Source: Brachionus plicatilis | Taxonomy: Eukaryota > Rotifera > Eurotatoria > Ploima > Brachionidae | Direction: 5' to 3' | DNA length: 64,000 nt | Assembly: GCA_010279815.1 (NCBI GenBank) | Contig: QEOQ01000486.1 | Location: 1,022,935 to 1,086,934, forward strand | In this document: one piece after another, positions 13,101-24,671 of the stretch | Numbering within the stretch: the stretch's first letter is position 1 | How the letters are laid out: every line of letters begins with the position of its first letter | Made by a program: the position numbers and the translations under genes | Notes under the pieces: generated by a model | Database searches by the model: none | Told to the model about the DNA's origin: nothing | What the model saw: the letters and a program-made list of their open reading frames with translations, nothing else

Positions 13101-16100
13101 GCAATTTTGAGATTTTCAGGGGTTAATTAAAAATTGTAGCTTATTTTAATTATTATTATTATTAGGCATTGTGAAATTTGGTACAAAAAACAAAATATTA
13201 AAAATTCCAAAGCTTAAGTTCTGAAGGACCAAATTCTGGAGTATATGCACATAAATGCTATCTTGTACCCTCTACCAGCTGATGGGTGACCAGGTATCAA
13301 TTTAATATTTTGATTGAATTATTTTTTTTAAATCCCTAATGCTCAAATCCTTTATTCCACATCTTATTGATCTCAATTTCCAGAGTCTTTTATTTGCTGA
13401 TATTCTACGTCTATTTTGACATTTTGGTGATTTTATTATCGACAGACATCTTTTATCGTTCTTATTATTAGGCAGCACAATATCAGGACGATTAGCTAAG
13501 ATTTTTCTTAATGTTGTAATTGGGAAATTCCATAAAAAAGCTGTTTCGTTAGCATTAACTAATTTATCTAATGGATGTTCATGTACTTTATCCAGCACTC
13601 ATACCTAACCCCAGGTGCTTTTCCTTTTGTCAGTGTATATTACTGGCTACTTTATTATCTTTATGAGTACATTCAGACCGTATTACTATTACTTTTATGT
13701 TCTTTTGCCTTGTTACATAGTCTACAGTTACCAGGAATTGTGAATTTTGGTACAAAAAACAAAAAAAAATATCAAAAATGCCAAAGCTTAAGTTCTGATA
13801 GACCAAAACATGATCTGTAAATTGTTGCAACTGGTATATCCTTTGCACCAGCAAAAAACTGATTCTGCAAAACTCAGAAAATTGTGAATTTGGGATATTA
13901 TATTGTTTTAAAAATCGAACTTAACTTGGTGGTACAGACGATGTATCAGTTGTTACAATTTACAGAACATATTTTGATCGGTCCAAATTAAAGCTCTGGC
14001 GTTTTTTATATTTTGTTTTTTTTCTGTACTAAAATTCACAATTTTTTCAATTTTGCAGAATCAGTATTTTTGTGGTATAAAGAATGTACGAATTGATACA
14101 ATTTACAGAACATGTTTTGGCCTTTCATAACTTAATCTTCGGCATTTTTAAATATTTTTTTTTATATTTTATTCCAAAATTCACAATACCCAGTTACTAT
14201 CTCCTGGATTTTTCAAAATTTTTTTCTTGTGGTATCTGGTCCTGAGCTGTAAAGATTCATCTTTCTGCCTTCCTTTTAAAACCGGAACTGCGAAGCCGCA
14301 GCATTGATGCATCCTCATCAGTAAACAACATTTCCTTTTCTTTATTATCTTTATTATTAACTCTAAAAGTATATTAGGTTTTATTCAAGAAAAAATAAAC
14401 TTTTTAATATCTAAAATTAAATTTAAACACGAAATTTTATGAATAATTTTGTTTATATTTCAAGATTTGAATTCTAATCATCGACTGAAAAAATTAGAGC
14501 TAAACACTTTTTTCTTAATAATTATTTCTTTAATTAAGTCGCTACAATTTAAAATCGAATAATTAATTTACAATCTTACCAAATGACAAGTACCCCATTT
14601 GCAGCTGTCGCACAAAACAACTTTTTCCTTTGGCAAATCATCTGATGTAAAAGGAATTCTCCCATTGTTTCCATTAATCCATTTTAATGCAGCAGCATAT
14701 TTGGGAACAGTGGTTAGGTCTTGATTTAGATTTTCTAACAGTGATCTATATCCACATCGACCACCTCCATTCACACATCTATCAACTCTTTCGACCAAAT
14801 TGTTCAAGACCATTAAACCAGCGCCTGATTTGTACCATCTCTGCATAAAATCCAAAAACAAATCCTCAACCATAGGATGCCTTAACGCTTCAATAATCAA
14901 ATCTTCCAATCTTTGTTCAGCTGCTGACATGTCCAATTTTCTAAACCTAGAAGCAAAGCCTGGCGCATGCACACTAAAGCCGACATTGTAACCAATTAGT
15001 GGTATTTTCAATCTAATAAAAGTCTTGTGCCTCAAATGATTTAAGCTAATCTCTTCCTTTTGAATTTGCTGATAAATCATTTCGAGAATATCCTCAATTG
15101 TAAAATTAAGAGATTTGGTTATGTTGTAGGAATTTGAGTTAAACTCAATGCCGTGGGCAATATCACCCCCGATTGAGAATGCATCAAATTGCTTCAAATC
15201 ATTTTCACTATATTTGTTAACAGTATTATCAAAGTAAGCGCCTAGCCACGTAGATAGAACATATTTAACCCTTGGACTTTCATTTCCAAACATTTTCTTA
15301 AACTGACTGATCACATTCATCTGCAAAACAGGCTCATTTTTATTAAAACCCTTATCTGAATCTTGTTCAACATAGACCAATCTATTGGAATTAAAATTTT
15401 TCTTAATAAAATCTGACATGTTTCGCATGTATGCATCATTAGCTGAATTTGGTATTGAAATCCAAATATCTTTGTCCAAAAGATTTGCCAACTCAACAAT
15501 GTACTCAATAGAGACCATATTCACGCCGGTTTGAGTGTAAAAAGTGGCTGGTCTTCGGCCTGACCAGTCGAAATTTACCAAAGGGTCTCTGGAGTATCCT
15601 CGAATCATCCATGGTGTAAATCTCAGTAACTCAAAAGGCTTCAAGGCATCTAGAAATTTAGCCGAAAATGTCGATGCTAAAAATTGGTCATTTTTTTCCC
15701 TCAGATCAATATTGGTTACATTTGGCTGAGTGACAACCAAAATTATTCCTTTGGTAGAAGCCTGGACCACTGTAAATTCAACTAGATTGTGACTTGGATA
15801 TTTTAAGTTGGAGGCATCTCCTAGCAAAGTAATGTTTCCAGTGCCACTAAAAGTGACAATATAGTCTCCAGTAGGGTATAAGCCACTAGTTCCCAAAACG
15901 CTCATGTAGCCAATTTTGGTGCTGCCGCTGTTTTGGCTGAACCATATGGGGTAGCCGTCTGAAGACCATGTTGTTTCAAATTGAGACGACCATCGGGTTG
16001 TTTTCCAGCCGTCAGATGAAGCGATTGGCGCCCACTCTTTACCATGTTTGAATCGGTTTGTGAATACCCATTGTGACATCTCGTGATCGACTGGACCCAG

Positions 16101-16196
16101 GTTAATTCCCAGCGGTGGTCTTGGCTGGTCATCGCCGCTGAATAAAATTTCAGCCAATGCGTGGCTAAAAAGGAACATAAGAGCAAAAACTTTCAT
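7198..16196 (-). CDS. secreted protein with three GH-A-like glycosidase modules and EGF modules (one in-frame TGA)
   Basis: Three phase-0 exons: 14580-16196, 10536-12488 and 7198-8934; introns of 2091 and 1601 bp. Total 1768 codons. Residues 1-15 (MKVFALMFLFSHALA) are a signal peptide. Each exon carries one module of about 450 residues resembling bacterial proteins annotated as cellulose-binding, with an RF-x-PW or RFMSW motif and a glutamate pair typical of clan GH-A barrels: NE (residues 823-824 in module 2, 1526-1527 in module 3) and YE (E981, E1671). Module 1 has SD (280-281) and YN (404) instead, so it looks inactive. Proof of a single gene: EGF modules are completed across both introns (CDSCKWGTCHL/GECICFDGFSG and CSCFRGFK/GKFCDIDCGC). 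Further EGF modules lie near 1070-1190 and 1190-1275. Codon 912 in module 2 is TGA. Substrate unknown; a secreted polysaccharide-active or polysaccharide-binding role is inferred. Confidence 0.82.
9647..9692 (+). repeat. hairpin-tail repeat, family B copy 1
   Basis: GAAGGAGTTTTTGCTCGGTA followed by an A/T-rich TAAATAAA tail, in intron 2 of the glycosidase-EGF gene. Same motif as 43749, 48895, 55601 and 55785. Confidence 0.55.
10174..10215 (-). repeat. hairpin-tail repeat, family B copy 2
   Basis: Minus-strand copy (plus strand CCGAGCTAAAGATTCTTCAG) in the same intron as copy 1 and in opposite orientation. Confidence 0.55.
11370..11372 (-). other. in-frame TGA inside glycosidase-like module 2
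   Basis: The reading frame on both sides (ending WSWPLETFYL and resuming KGDFYLHYDVIAIAPY) is the same frame and matches the family at the expected spacing, so only one codon is affected. It is a nonsense change, an allele, or a sequence error; I see no intron that would remove it. Confidence 0.85.
13165..14190. repeat. repeat array with inverted ends in intron 1 of the glycosidase-EGF gene
   Basis: Ends are similar when one is reversed: GGCATTGTGAAATTTGGTAC at 13165 and GGGTATTGTGAATTTTGGAA read from 14190. A unit of about 150 bp (gtgaattttggtac ... aaagcttaagttctga ... ctgattctgcaaaa) occurs at 13165, 13733, and twice inverted in 13930-14190. The same end motif bounds the element at 22451-22763. 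A LINE fragment sits between the first two units. Confidence 0.65.
13302..13735 (-). mobile_element. LINE-type retrotransposon C-terminal remnant
   Basis: Minus-strand translation gives CRLCNKAKE near 13720, then KGKAPGVRYECWIKYMNIH after stops, then ANRPDIVLPNNKNDKRCLSI. This order (Cys motif, KGKAP-VRYE-W, then RPDIV) is typical of the region after the reverse transcriptase in some non-LTR elements. Several stops and a frame change show it is dead. No reverse transcriptase core is present. Confidence 0.6.
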
Positions 16197-16290
16197 TTGG
16201 TAAAATATGAGAAAATTTAGAAAAAAAGTTTAGTAGAATTTATAGAAAATATTTATCCATTCAACCTGGTGCTATGTTGAAAAATTTTGA

Positions 16291-16308
16291 TTTATCATCA
16301 ATGATAAA
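16291..16308. promoter_or_regulatory. paired GATA-type palindrome upstream of the glycosidase-EGF gene
   Basis: TTTATCATCAATGATAAA is a perfect inverted repeat around CA, holding two convergent GATA motifs about 95 bp upstream of the ATG at 16194-16196. GATA factors commonly control gut genes in invertebrates; a role here is inference, and such motifs occur by chance in AT-rich DNA. Confidence 0.3.
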
Positions 16309-17438
16309 GTAAAATTAAATTTCCATATTTTAGAAGCATGTGCGCGATCATTATCGCATGATACACCTAGACCTTTCCTCGATTCTATCTAGAAGACGAC
16401 ATTAGTTCACCAAGTTTACTTTTGAATTTTCTCTTGATTGATGTGAACGCAGACGAAATCAATGAATATCACAGATAATGTAACTAATATTACTAATTTA
16501 AAATTTTTCTAAAATTATGGTAAAAATTAAAACAATTATTTAATTTCTGAATTTTGACTTTGTTACTAATAAAAATATAGAAAGCTTTTGTACATGGCTC
16601 TCGATTCTTGGAAAAAAAATTAACATTCATAGACGAATACATTTTGATCGAACCATTTTACTTTACGGTTGACACAAAATATTTTTTGACAATTTTAAAA
16701 ACTAAAAAAATACTGCTAAAACTTGAAGATTTTGAATTTACATTATTTTTCCTCTGATCATCTGGCTGCCTTTGTGTGGAAGTTTTTACAATCATAAGTC
16801 CTAAAAACTGTTCTTGGTTGTTTCTCACAGAATCTTCTTTAAAATATATTTTTAAAAAATTTTTAATTTAATCTTTTTGTTATTTTTTAAATTTTATTGT
16901 ACGTTTTAAAAGTTGGAAATTAATTTTAATAATGATAATAATAAAAACTGAGCAAAAAAAAATGTTTTTTTTTAAATCGATTTGGCAAGGATTAAATGAA
17001 ATAAATTCTGACAGCCAAATTGCGTAATCATAAAAGGTACTAACGATCATGGATACGGTCACAATTTTATGCGGTCTAAACGTCACTGGTTTAACAGCTA
17101 TGAAAATTTTTTAATTAATTTAATTATTTATTTATTTATTAAATTTTGAATTAATTTATTTCAGACAATTATTTTAATTAAATAACAAGATTCTTTTCAA
17201 TTTAAATTTAAAAAATATTTATAAGTTTTATTAGACTTTTTTGATGACTATTTGCTCTTATTGATGCAAAACCTGCCAGAATTATCTAAGGAAAGTATTC
17301 AAAAATATTATTTTAGAATTATTAAAATCGAAATTCTTATGCAATAGAATAGTTCAAATTTGATTTTTCAGATAAAAAAAATTTTATCAAAATTAACGCC
17401 TTATTTTAGATTTTTACTTTATTTAATTTAAATTAATA

Positions 17439-17591
17439 ATGTATCTTTCTAAACTAGCGGATAATGGAGAAGCGCTCATCTCCTTTTCCAGTACCTTTTT
17501 GAACAACGACCTGACAAAGAGGTTACTGCATCAAGTTGATAATCGCTATTATTACCCAGTCGAAACCAGTTATTTATTTAATTATTTTTAG
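17439..17591 (+). CDS. small open frame or exon, unidentified
   Basis: Fifty codons from ATG to TAG, starting MYLSKLADNGEALISFSSTF. It is clearly richer in G+C and in varied residues than its flanks, which hints at real or recent coding use. No family recognised, and no partner exon found. The minus-strand frames of the same stretch are broken by stops. Confidence 0.25.
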   Translation: MYLSKLADNGEALISFSSTFLNNDLTKRLLHQVDNRYYYPVETSYLFNYF

Positions 17592-18349
17592 TTAATTTTT
17601 TAATGTTTAATTAAAAAAATTTCGATGAATTGTGACCATATTATATTAAATTTTAATATTTTTGGAAAGCAAAAAATTGCTTTATTAAAATGATTTTCAA
17701 TTTTTTTGAATGGTCACTTTTTGAATACCGAAAAAAACAGCAATAAAAATTGTGGAAATAAAGTATTAGATTATAAATTTTGTGGTATAAAGCCATTCTT
17801 TTTTAATTTATTTTTTTTAAGCTTAATTTAATTGTTTAAATCTTTTTTGTTGAAGAAAAGTATTTTCCCATTAAACTCACTAGTGAAAAAATAACATAAT
17901 CCGAACAAAAAAGCTTTTAATCAAAATATGCAGAGTCAATATGAAATATTTACCTAAATGAAGACGTTCAGAATAAAAAGAAGAATAAATTGGAGCACAA
18001 AAGGTTTTAGAAACTCTCTCCAAAGACTTGAGCTGACAAAACTCTTAACCCGAAGGAGGTGAATTTAGACAAAATTTTGAAAAAATTAAAAAATAATATT
18101 TTGAATTTTAGAAAAAACTTCAAAAAATTATAAGCTCATTTAAACAATTTAAAATTAAATACCAAAATAGTTGCAGAGGCTAGATTCAGATGAATGCATT
18201 TGCTGAAAAAATTACAATTTACCTTAACTTGGCTTCCAGAAAAAAAGTTAATTTTTTTGTTCTAAGATTTATACTGCCTAAAAGTGATTTAATTATTTTA
18301 GAATTTTATTAAATATTTTATTGAAGTAATTTGATTAAATACAAATTAA

Positions 18350-18675
18350 ATAATTTAATCAATCGGTCAAGTTTTTTATTTCAAAAATTCAAGTCATAGC
18401 TATTTTTAAACAGCTTTTCACATCCATCTTTTAAATGAGATTTTGAATTAAAAATAAACAAACAAAATTTAAAATTTACATATTTTTGTTTAGTTAAAAA
18501 ATATTTTAAATTTGAGATTTAAATTATTAATATTAATAGTAGAAGCGGCATAAATCTATATTATATCATATTAAATCATTCATAACACCCAAAAGTTTAA
18601 AGTGTCCATCATTTCTTTAAAAAAAAATAAACACTACATATTTTTTTCAAATTTTCTTTATTAAATAGACTTTCA
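18350..18675 (+). repeat. diverged direct repeat, copy 1
   Basis: From TTTAATCAATCGGTCAAG to TTATTAAATAGACTTTC; similar in order and wording to 20172-20465 (TTTAATCATTCGGTTAGG to TTATTAAATAGACTTCC). About 1.8 kb apart, same orientation. Confidence 0.5.
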
Positions 18676-20039
18676 ACTAGTGGCTACAAATGTATCGAAT
18701 AAGATAAATACACAATGTATCATCAGCTACTTTACAATAAAAATAATTAAAATTTTTCTGAGCTTGTCAGATAGATCCATTAGTATTTTATAAATAACTT
18801 GAAGAATATTTCTATTTATTACTCAATTTGTTAAGGTGGGAACTTTTTCGATATCATTAAACCAAGAACTTCATGTAATGGAAAATTTTCTCGTTGGTGG
18901 CGTTGAAAGTTTAAGATAAAGTTTAGACTATATCCAATTACAATTAAGGCAGATTATTTGATTCACCTAAAGGCAGCTTGATTGATTTTACAACAAATTA
19001 GTTCTCAATAGCAAAAATTAAAATATTCAAATAGAATATTTTTTATTGTAAAAATTGAGAAATTGTTTCAAAGGTATTCAGAATTTCTTAACAAAACTAA
19101 AACATTTTGATCATTATTTACTAAAATTTGATTAGATAAGCATTGAAATGATACGATATTAACTAATGAACTTTTGTTCAAAAAACTTCATATTTAAACC
19201 TAATTTCGTAGGTTTTAATTATGATCTTTGAAATTTGAGTTTTGAGAATTAATCAAATATTTACTGTCAATTAAGCAAGATAATTAATTTTAATAAAATA
19301 GAAATTTTAAATGTTAATCAATAAATTGAGATTCTAGAGTATAATTGACATTGATTCTGTTCTTTTATTAAAAAAATTTAAAATTTTATTTTATTGTAGC
19401 ATGGATCGAGCAATGGTTCTAGATCACAATTTGAATATTTAACTAGATTTTCTAGCTATTGGCATAATTTAAATAGTTTGATTTATTTTTACACATAAAC
19501 GCCTTTTGGAGAAATCATTCTTCTTAATCTAGAACTACATATTTATATCTTAAATTATCTTTTTCGATTAGAAAGTTTAGACAGTTTGCTGTTATTGGAT
19601 TTTGATTTAAAACAAAAATCCACAACTAATAAAACTTTATCACCAATCTTAAATTTTGTTTATGGGTTTATTTGGGAAAATATTGATTGATAACAATGTT
19701 TTAGTGCAAGATTATAGTGATCGTTTTTCTAAGCGATTTTATTACATTTTTACCCGAGGCTCGAGTAGGTGTTTTTAAACGGAAATTAAATTAAATGCCG
19801 ATCTGATAATTTAAAGAAAAAAGAAATAAAAATTAAATATTGCTTAATCAATAAATTATTTTTAATATTTATAAACTCTATTTCACTATTTATTTACATC
19901 AATAGAGCTAAATTTTTTTTATTTGAAATTTTTTATTTAGTTATTTTTTGATTTAAAAGTTGAAAAAAAATTTTGTTCAAATTTTTGAAGAATTTTTGAG
20001 TTAGTCATCGCTTTGGAATTGTAGGCGCATTTGTTCAGC

Positions 20040-20600
20040 ATCTTCCAAATAAGTCAAATCTAATAAATAATCATATTTAATTTTAAACATTATTTCAGAC
20101 TTATCGAAATTTTTCAGTTTAAGAATTTTTACTGGAAGATTCTTTAAAATATTTATAGAATAAAACAAATGGTTATTTAATCATTCGGTTAGGTTTTTTT
20201 TTTTAATAATTCAAGTCAAAAATATTTTTGTACTCTCTTTCTATATTCAGCTTTTATCAAATATTTTAAATCCAAAAAAAAGCCCTCAAAATTTAAAAAG
20301 AATACACATTTAAATTCAGTCAAAGAAGACTCAAAAATTTGAATTCAAGATTTAAATTCTATAATTTCAAACCATTCTTAAGAGCCAAATGACTAAAACA
20401 TACTCATATCAAAAAATAAAATAGGCAAAATTTTTTTAAAAGATTTTTTTATTAAATAGACTTCCAAATAAGTTAAATCTATTAAATAATCTTATTTAGT
20501 TTTAAACATTATATCAGACTTGTCGAAATTTTTCAAATTAAAAACTTTTACTGGAAGATTCTATAAAAGCAATTTATTGAATAAAACAAATGGTAGAAAA
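20040..20600 (+). repeat. tandem pair of 130-140 bp repeats flanking copy 2 of the 18350 repeat
   Basis: 20040-20175 and 20458-20597 both run CTTCCAAATAAG-TAAATCTA through TTTTACTGGAAGATTCT to AATAAAACAAATGG. Between them is 20172-20465, the partner of 18350-18675. This looks like a duplicated non-autonomous element. Confidence 0.6.
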
Positions 20601-22450
20601 TTCAAAATATGCAAGTTATCTATTTCTAGTTTTGGAATAAACATGTGTGCTAACAATCAAGTTTAATTTTTCACTTAGTTCCAAGACAATAGTTAATTAA
20701 GGTACTTAAAGGTTTTGAATTTCTATTTTCTAATTTAGTCGAAATTTCTAGTTCTGAGATCTAAGTCATTAACTAATCGAATAGCTATTTAAATATTTAA
20801 TTAACCAAGAGTTATATTTTATTAATATTTCCAGCTTAAGTTTTACGGAAATACAACCCCTGTATCTGTTCTGAAAGACTCTGATGATTTGGTTAATTTT
20901 TTAACTTTCACCATCTAAATTTGATAAAATGTTTAAAATAAAAAACGTAATTAAATATTCAAAACAAGATAAAGATTAGTGGAAAATATTTTTTTTAAGC
21001 TATCAATTCAACATACATTGTTGCTGAATAGATAAAATTCACGCAGACGGTATATCAAAAATAGATCAGCTAAGCATTTAGATATTCCGATTATTTATCA
21101 GCGATATTTTAAAATAATAACTAATAGTTCTTTTTAAAATTTGCTGATGTCTTTTTTCCACAAAATTAATCAGCAAAAAAAATTTAAATTTTGAACTAAA
21201 ATCTTTAAAGTAATTTCTAATTAGAAAGGTGTAATTTATTTTACCAAATGATACATTAGAAAATTTAATCCCATTTTATCTTGAATTATTTTTATTCATT
21301 ACTCTAAGTTAATCATACAGTATTCAAATAACTTCCTAAATAACTAAATTTTTTAAATATTCTAAATCAATAAAATGTTTACAAATTAGAGAAGCATAAT
21401 CTACATTTTTTTAATTAATTAACCAGTCTTTTTTTTTATTTTTAAAATTGATTAAAATTGATTTAGATAGAATTTGTGTTGAAACAAATATATAACAGTA
21501 TTTAAGATAAAATCAGAGTTTAATTTGGTTTTTTATTTTATATACATTGGGTAGATAATTTCAATAAATCATAATTTCGTAATGGAAAAAAAATCAAAAT
21601 AAATATATTTTTTATAGTTTCAAATTAATTTCGAATTTAGTTGAGTCTAAAAGTTTAGAAAAGAGATAAATGTATAATTTATAAAATAATCTGATAAGTG
21701 ATTGAATCTAGTTTTCTAGTACTTGAATTTTGGTTTATTAATAATTAATTGATAAATCTAAATAGTAAATTAGTGACACATACTGTATTTAGGGGCACTA
21801 TGTATGTGATTTTCTTTTTTATTTTTTTCTTTAGATTAAAAATAATTTTTAAAATAAATAAGAACAAAAATGATAAAAAATATTATGACGTTTATTTATG
21901 TTTATTTCCCTTTTCAAATATGTCTTTTTCGAAATCATGTCTTAGAGTGCGCATCTGATTCTGCACAAAGCTAACTTTTAATAGTAGTAAAAAATGAGGT
22001 GGATTTTTTTTCTAAAAAAATTTAACTTAAATCATATGATGAAAGTAAGAGAAATTTTTTTTTTTAAATTTTGCTTTCATATTTTATTTAAATTGTACCA
22101 AAAATATTTGATAGTTTGTTTTTGAATAGGATAGTTAGTTTAACTTTTTGAGTTAAACTAATTAATGGAGCACGTAATGGTTTTAAAAATTTTCCCGAAA
22201 CTTTAAAAAATAATTATGCTCATAAAAGCACATAAGTATGAAATTTCATTCGCTTTTTATACTTTTTCTTTCTAAAAAATTTCTTTCATGATCGATCAAG
22301 CCATGGAAGCACAAAAGTCCTATTTTTTAAAATTTTTAAATCATTTTAAAAAAAGTTTAAAAATTTGAATTTTTTTAATTAATCCAATTTTAAAAGAAAA
22401 ACCGAAAATATATTAATTTTTTCTTTCCGACTAAAGCTTTAATTTTTATA

Positions 22451-22763
22451 GGCATTGTGAATTTTAGAAACAAAAAAGAAAAAAAACATTTAATCTTAAA
22501 AACTTCTATTTAAAAAGCCCAAAATGTATTTTGTAAAAGCTGAAGCATTTAATGTACCTTTTTAATCCAGCCTATGCAAAAAATTCTAAAAAATACAAAG
22601 GTTGAATTGAAGTTTTATCTTTTTTCTTTTTAGATCGACTGCGGAAAGTATTTTTTAAGAAAAAAAAACACATTAAGTATAAAAGTATACAATTTTTCTA
22701 AAATACTTATCTGTTCTTAATTATTTTTTTTTGAAAAATTTTTGTTCTAAAATTCACATTGCC
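22451..22763. mobile_element. MITE with about 25-bp inverted ends
   Basis: Left end GGCATTGTGAATTTTAGAAA and, reversed from the right, GGCAATGTGAATTTTAGAAC, both continuing into an A-run. 313 bp, no coding capacity. No clear target duplication. Related to the ends of the array at 13165-14190. Confidence 0.7.
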
Positions 22764-24671
22764 ATTATGACACTAATAAAAACTTAATTTTTTCTAAATC
22801 TTTTAAAAAAATGTTATTGTAATTTGTTTAAGTATTAAATATATTTCCTTTCACAGGCTTATGTAAATTTGTCGAAAATTATGGCGATTTTTTATTTTTT
22901 AACTTAAATTACTAAAAAATTAAAAAAAAATTTTTTTTCTAAATTTGCATAATGGATTTAATTCCTATTAATTTTTCTAATTCTCATTAAAATTAAAAAA
23001 AACTCAAATTAGCAAATAGACGTATTAGTCGATTTAGCGCAATTTTTTGAGCCAGAGAAGGATGTTTAGTACAATTAGAATTTTTTATTTGAATTAGACC
23101 AATATTTGGATATTCTAGAATATTATGAATTTTGATGAAAAATGTTAGTTCTGTAATCTGGCTTCTAATTTAGATTTCCATTTAGTTTCAAAAGATAAAC
23201 CCAATTTTTTCAAAAAATAAATAAAAATTTATTTTTTTTTTAAATTTAATTAAATATTGAAAAAAGCTAACATCAAACTAAATTTTTAAAATAAATTCAC
23301 ATAATTAAATTAATTAAGTAATATGAAAAGTAAGTCATTTTTATATTTATCTAGTAAAATTGGTGAAAAATCAGTAATTTTGTTTGAGGAATTCCCCGAA
23401 AATTAGTATAAATTAAGTACAGTTTTAAAATGATAAAAAAAAATATTAAGAGAAATAAAATATATCTTATCATTTGATTATTTGTAAATATAATATGAAA
23501 ATATGAGAACAAAAATAAAAAAACACTCAATATTAAGCAAATTAATGTTGAAAAAAAAGATTTAAATTTTTCAAATAAAATTTGATTTTTTTTCTAATTA
23601 TTCAGTTGTTCATGAAATTAAGAACAAGATTTTTTCGTATGATCTTTTAGTCAAGATTTCAATCTTTAAAGCAAAATTTCATATTTTGGTATTTAATAAT
23701 AAGAAATAATTTAATTTGTTGGTCCTCAGGCTCAAAAACTAGTTTCTTTAAAATTAGTCGACTTAATGATGTAAAATAAATTATTGTCGAATATTTTCAC
23801 TAAATCGGCATAGATTTTGGCTGCAAATCAGAAAAATTGGAAAAAACATCGATTCTGTTCTCTGAATTTTATCTCATATAAAGATTTGAGTATATTTTTT
23901 AGAAAATGCTTGAAGTACTTGTGAATTAAAGCCTTCTTCAATTTTCCGAATTTTGATAATCTTTTCAATAGAGTTTTTCGAGCATGGCTTACACGAAAAA
24001 TCTTGTATTATAATCTATAAAAAGAATTTTTTTTGCTATGGAAGAAAAATTCGTAACATGCAAGTCTTAGTTTTTGATTTACGTTTTACAATTTATTCAA
24101 CCAGTGTTTAATCAAGTTTAAAATTTTTAATTGATGATTAATGGCATGTGTATCATTAAAAAAATGCTGCTTACATTTGTAGAAAATTTCCATTTTGTCT
24201 ATTTTAAGAAATTAATTAATTGACAAGAATACAGTCAATTAACCATTCAAAAAAATTTAAAATTATTTCAAAATTTTTTCGATAAAAAAAAGTCTTGTTT
24301 TATAATCTACATTCATCTTAATTATTATGGAAATTTTCCATTATAAATGATTTATATTAATTGTAAAACATTTTTTGTTTAGATACAAATTTTCTAATTT
24401 GAAAAATTGATTTCTCAAACTCATCACCCATCACAGCATTCTTACTCTTCTGTTCAGGATGCATTAATTTTTATATATTTTATTTTTTAATTCAGATCCA
24501 GAAAAAGAAAGATAAGAGAAAACTCGAGTTTTTTGGAGAAAAAATTCCCAAGAATGTCTAATAAAAATACAGTAATTTCTGACCGGAAAATATTTTTTCT
24601 TCATGTCACTTTGAATTAATTTAAAGAAAAATAACATTGATGTAAACCGAAATTCAGCCAAAATAGCCCAA

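Larger units (their letters stand above)
16309..24671. other. long intergenic region with diverged repeats
   Basis: Separates the glycosidase-EGF promoter from the calmodulin-like gene. Mostly AT-rich filler. It contains a 50-codon open frame (17439-17591), a diverged duplication (18350-18675 and 20172-20465), a second direct repeat (20040-20600) and an inverted-end element (22451-22763). No RNA gene seen. Confidence 0.55.

Noticed and set aside
16880..17086. Minus-strand 68-codon frame (TFRPHKIVTVSMIV)
   Set aside because: Partly coding-like but no start, splice partner or family; too weak to annotate.
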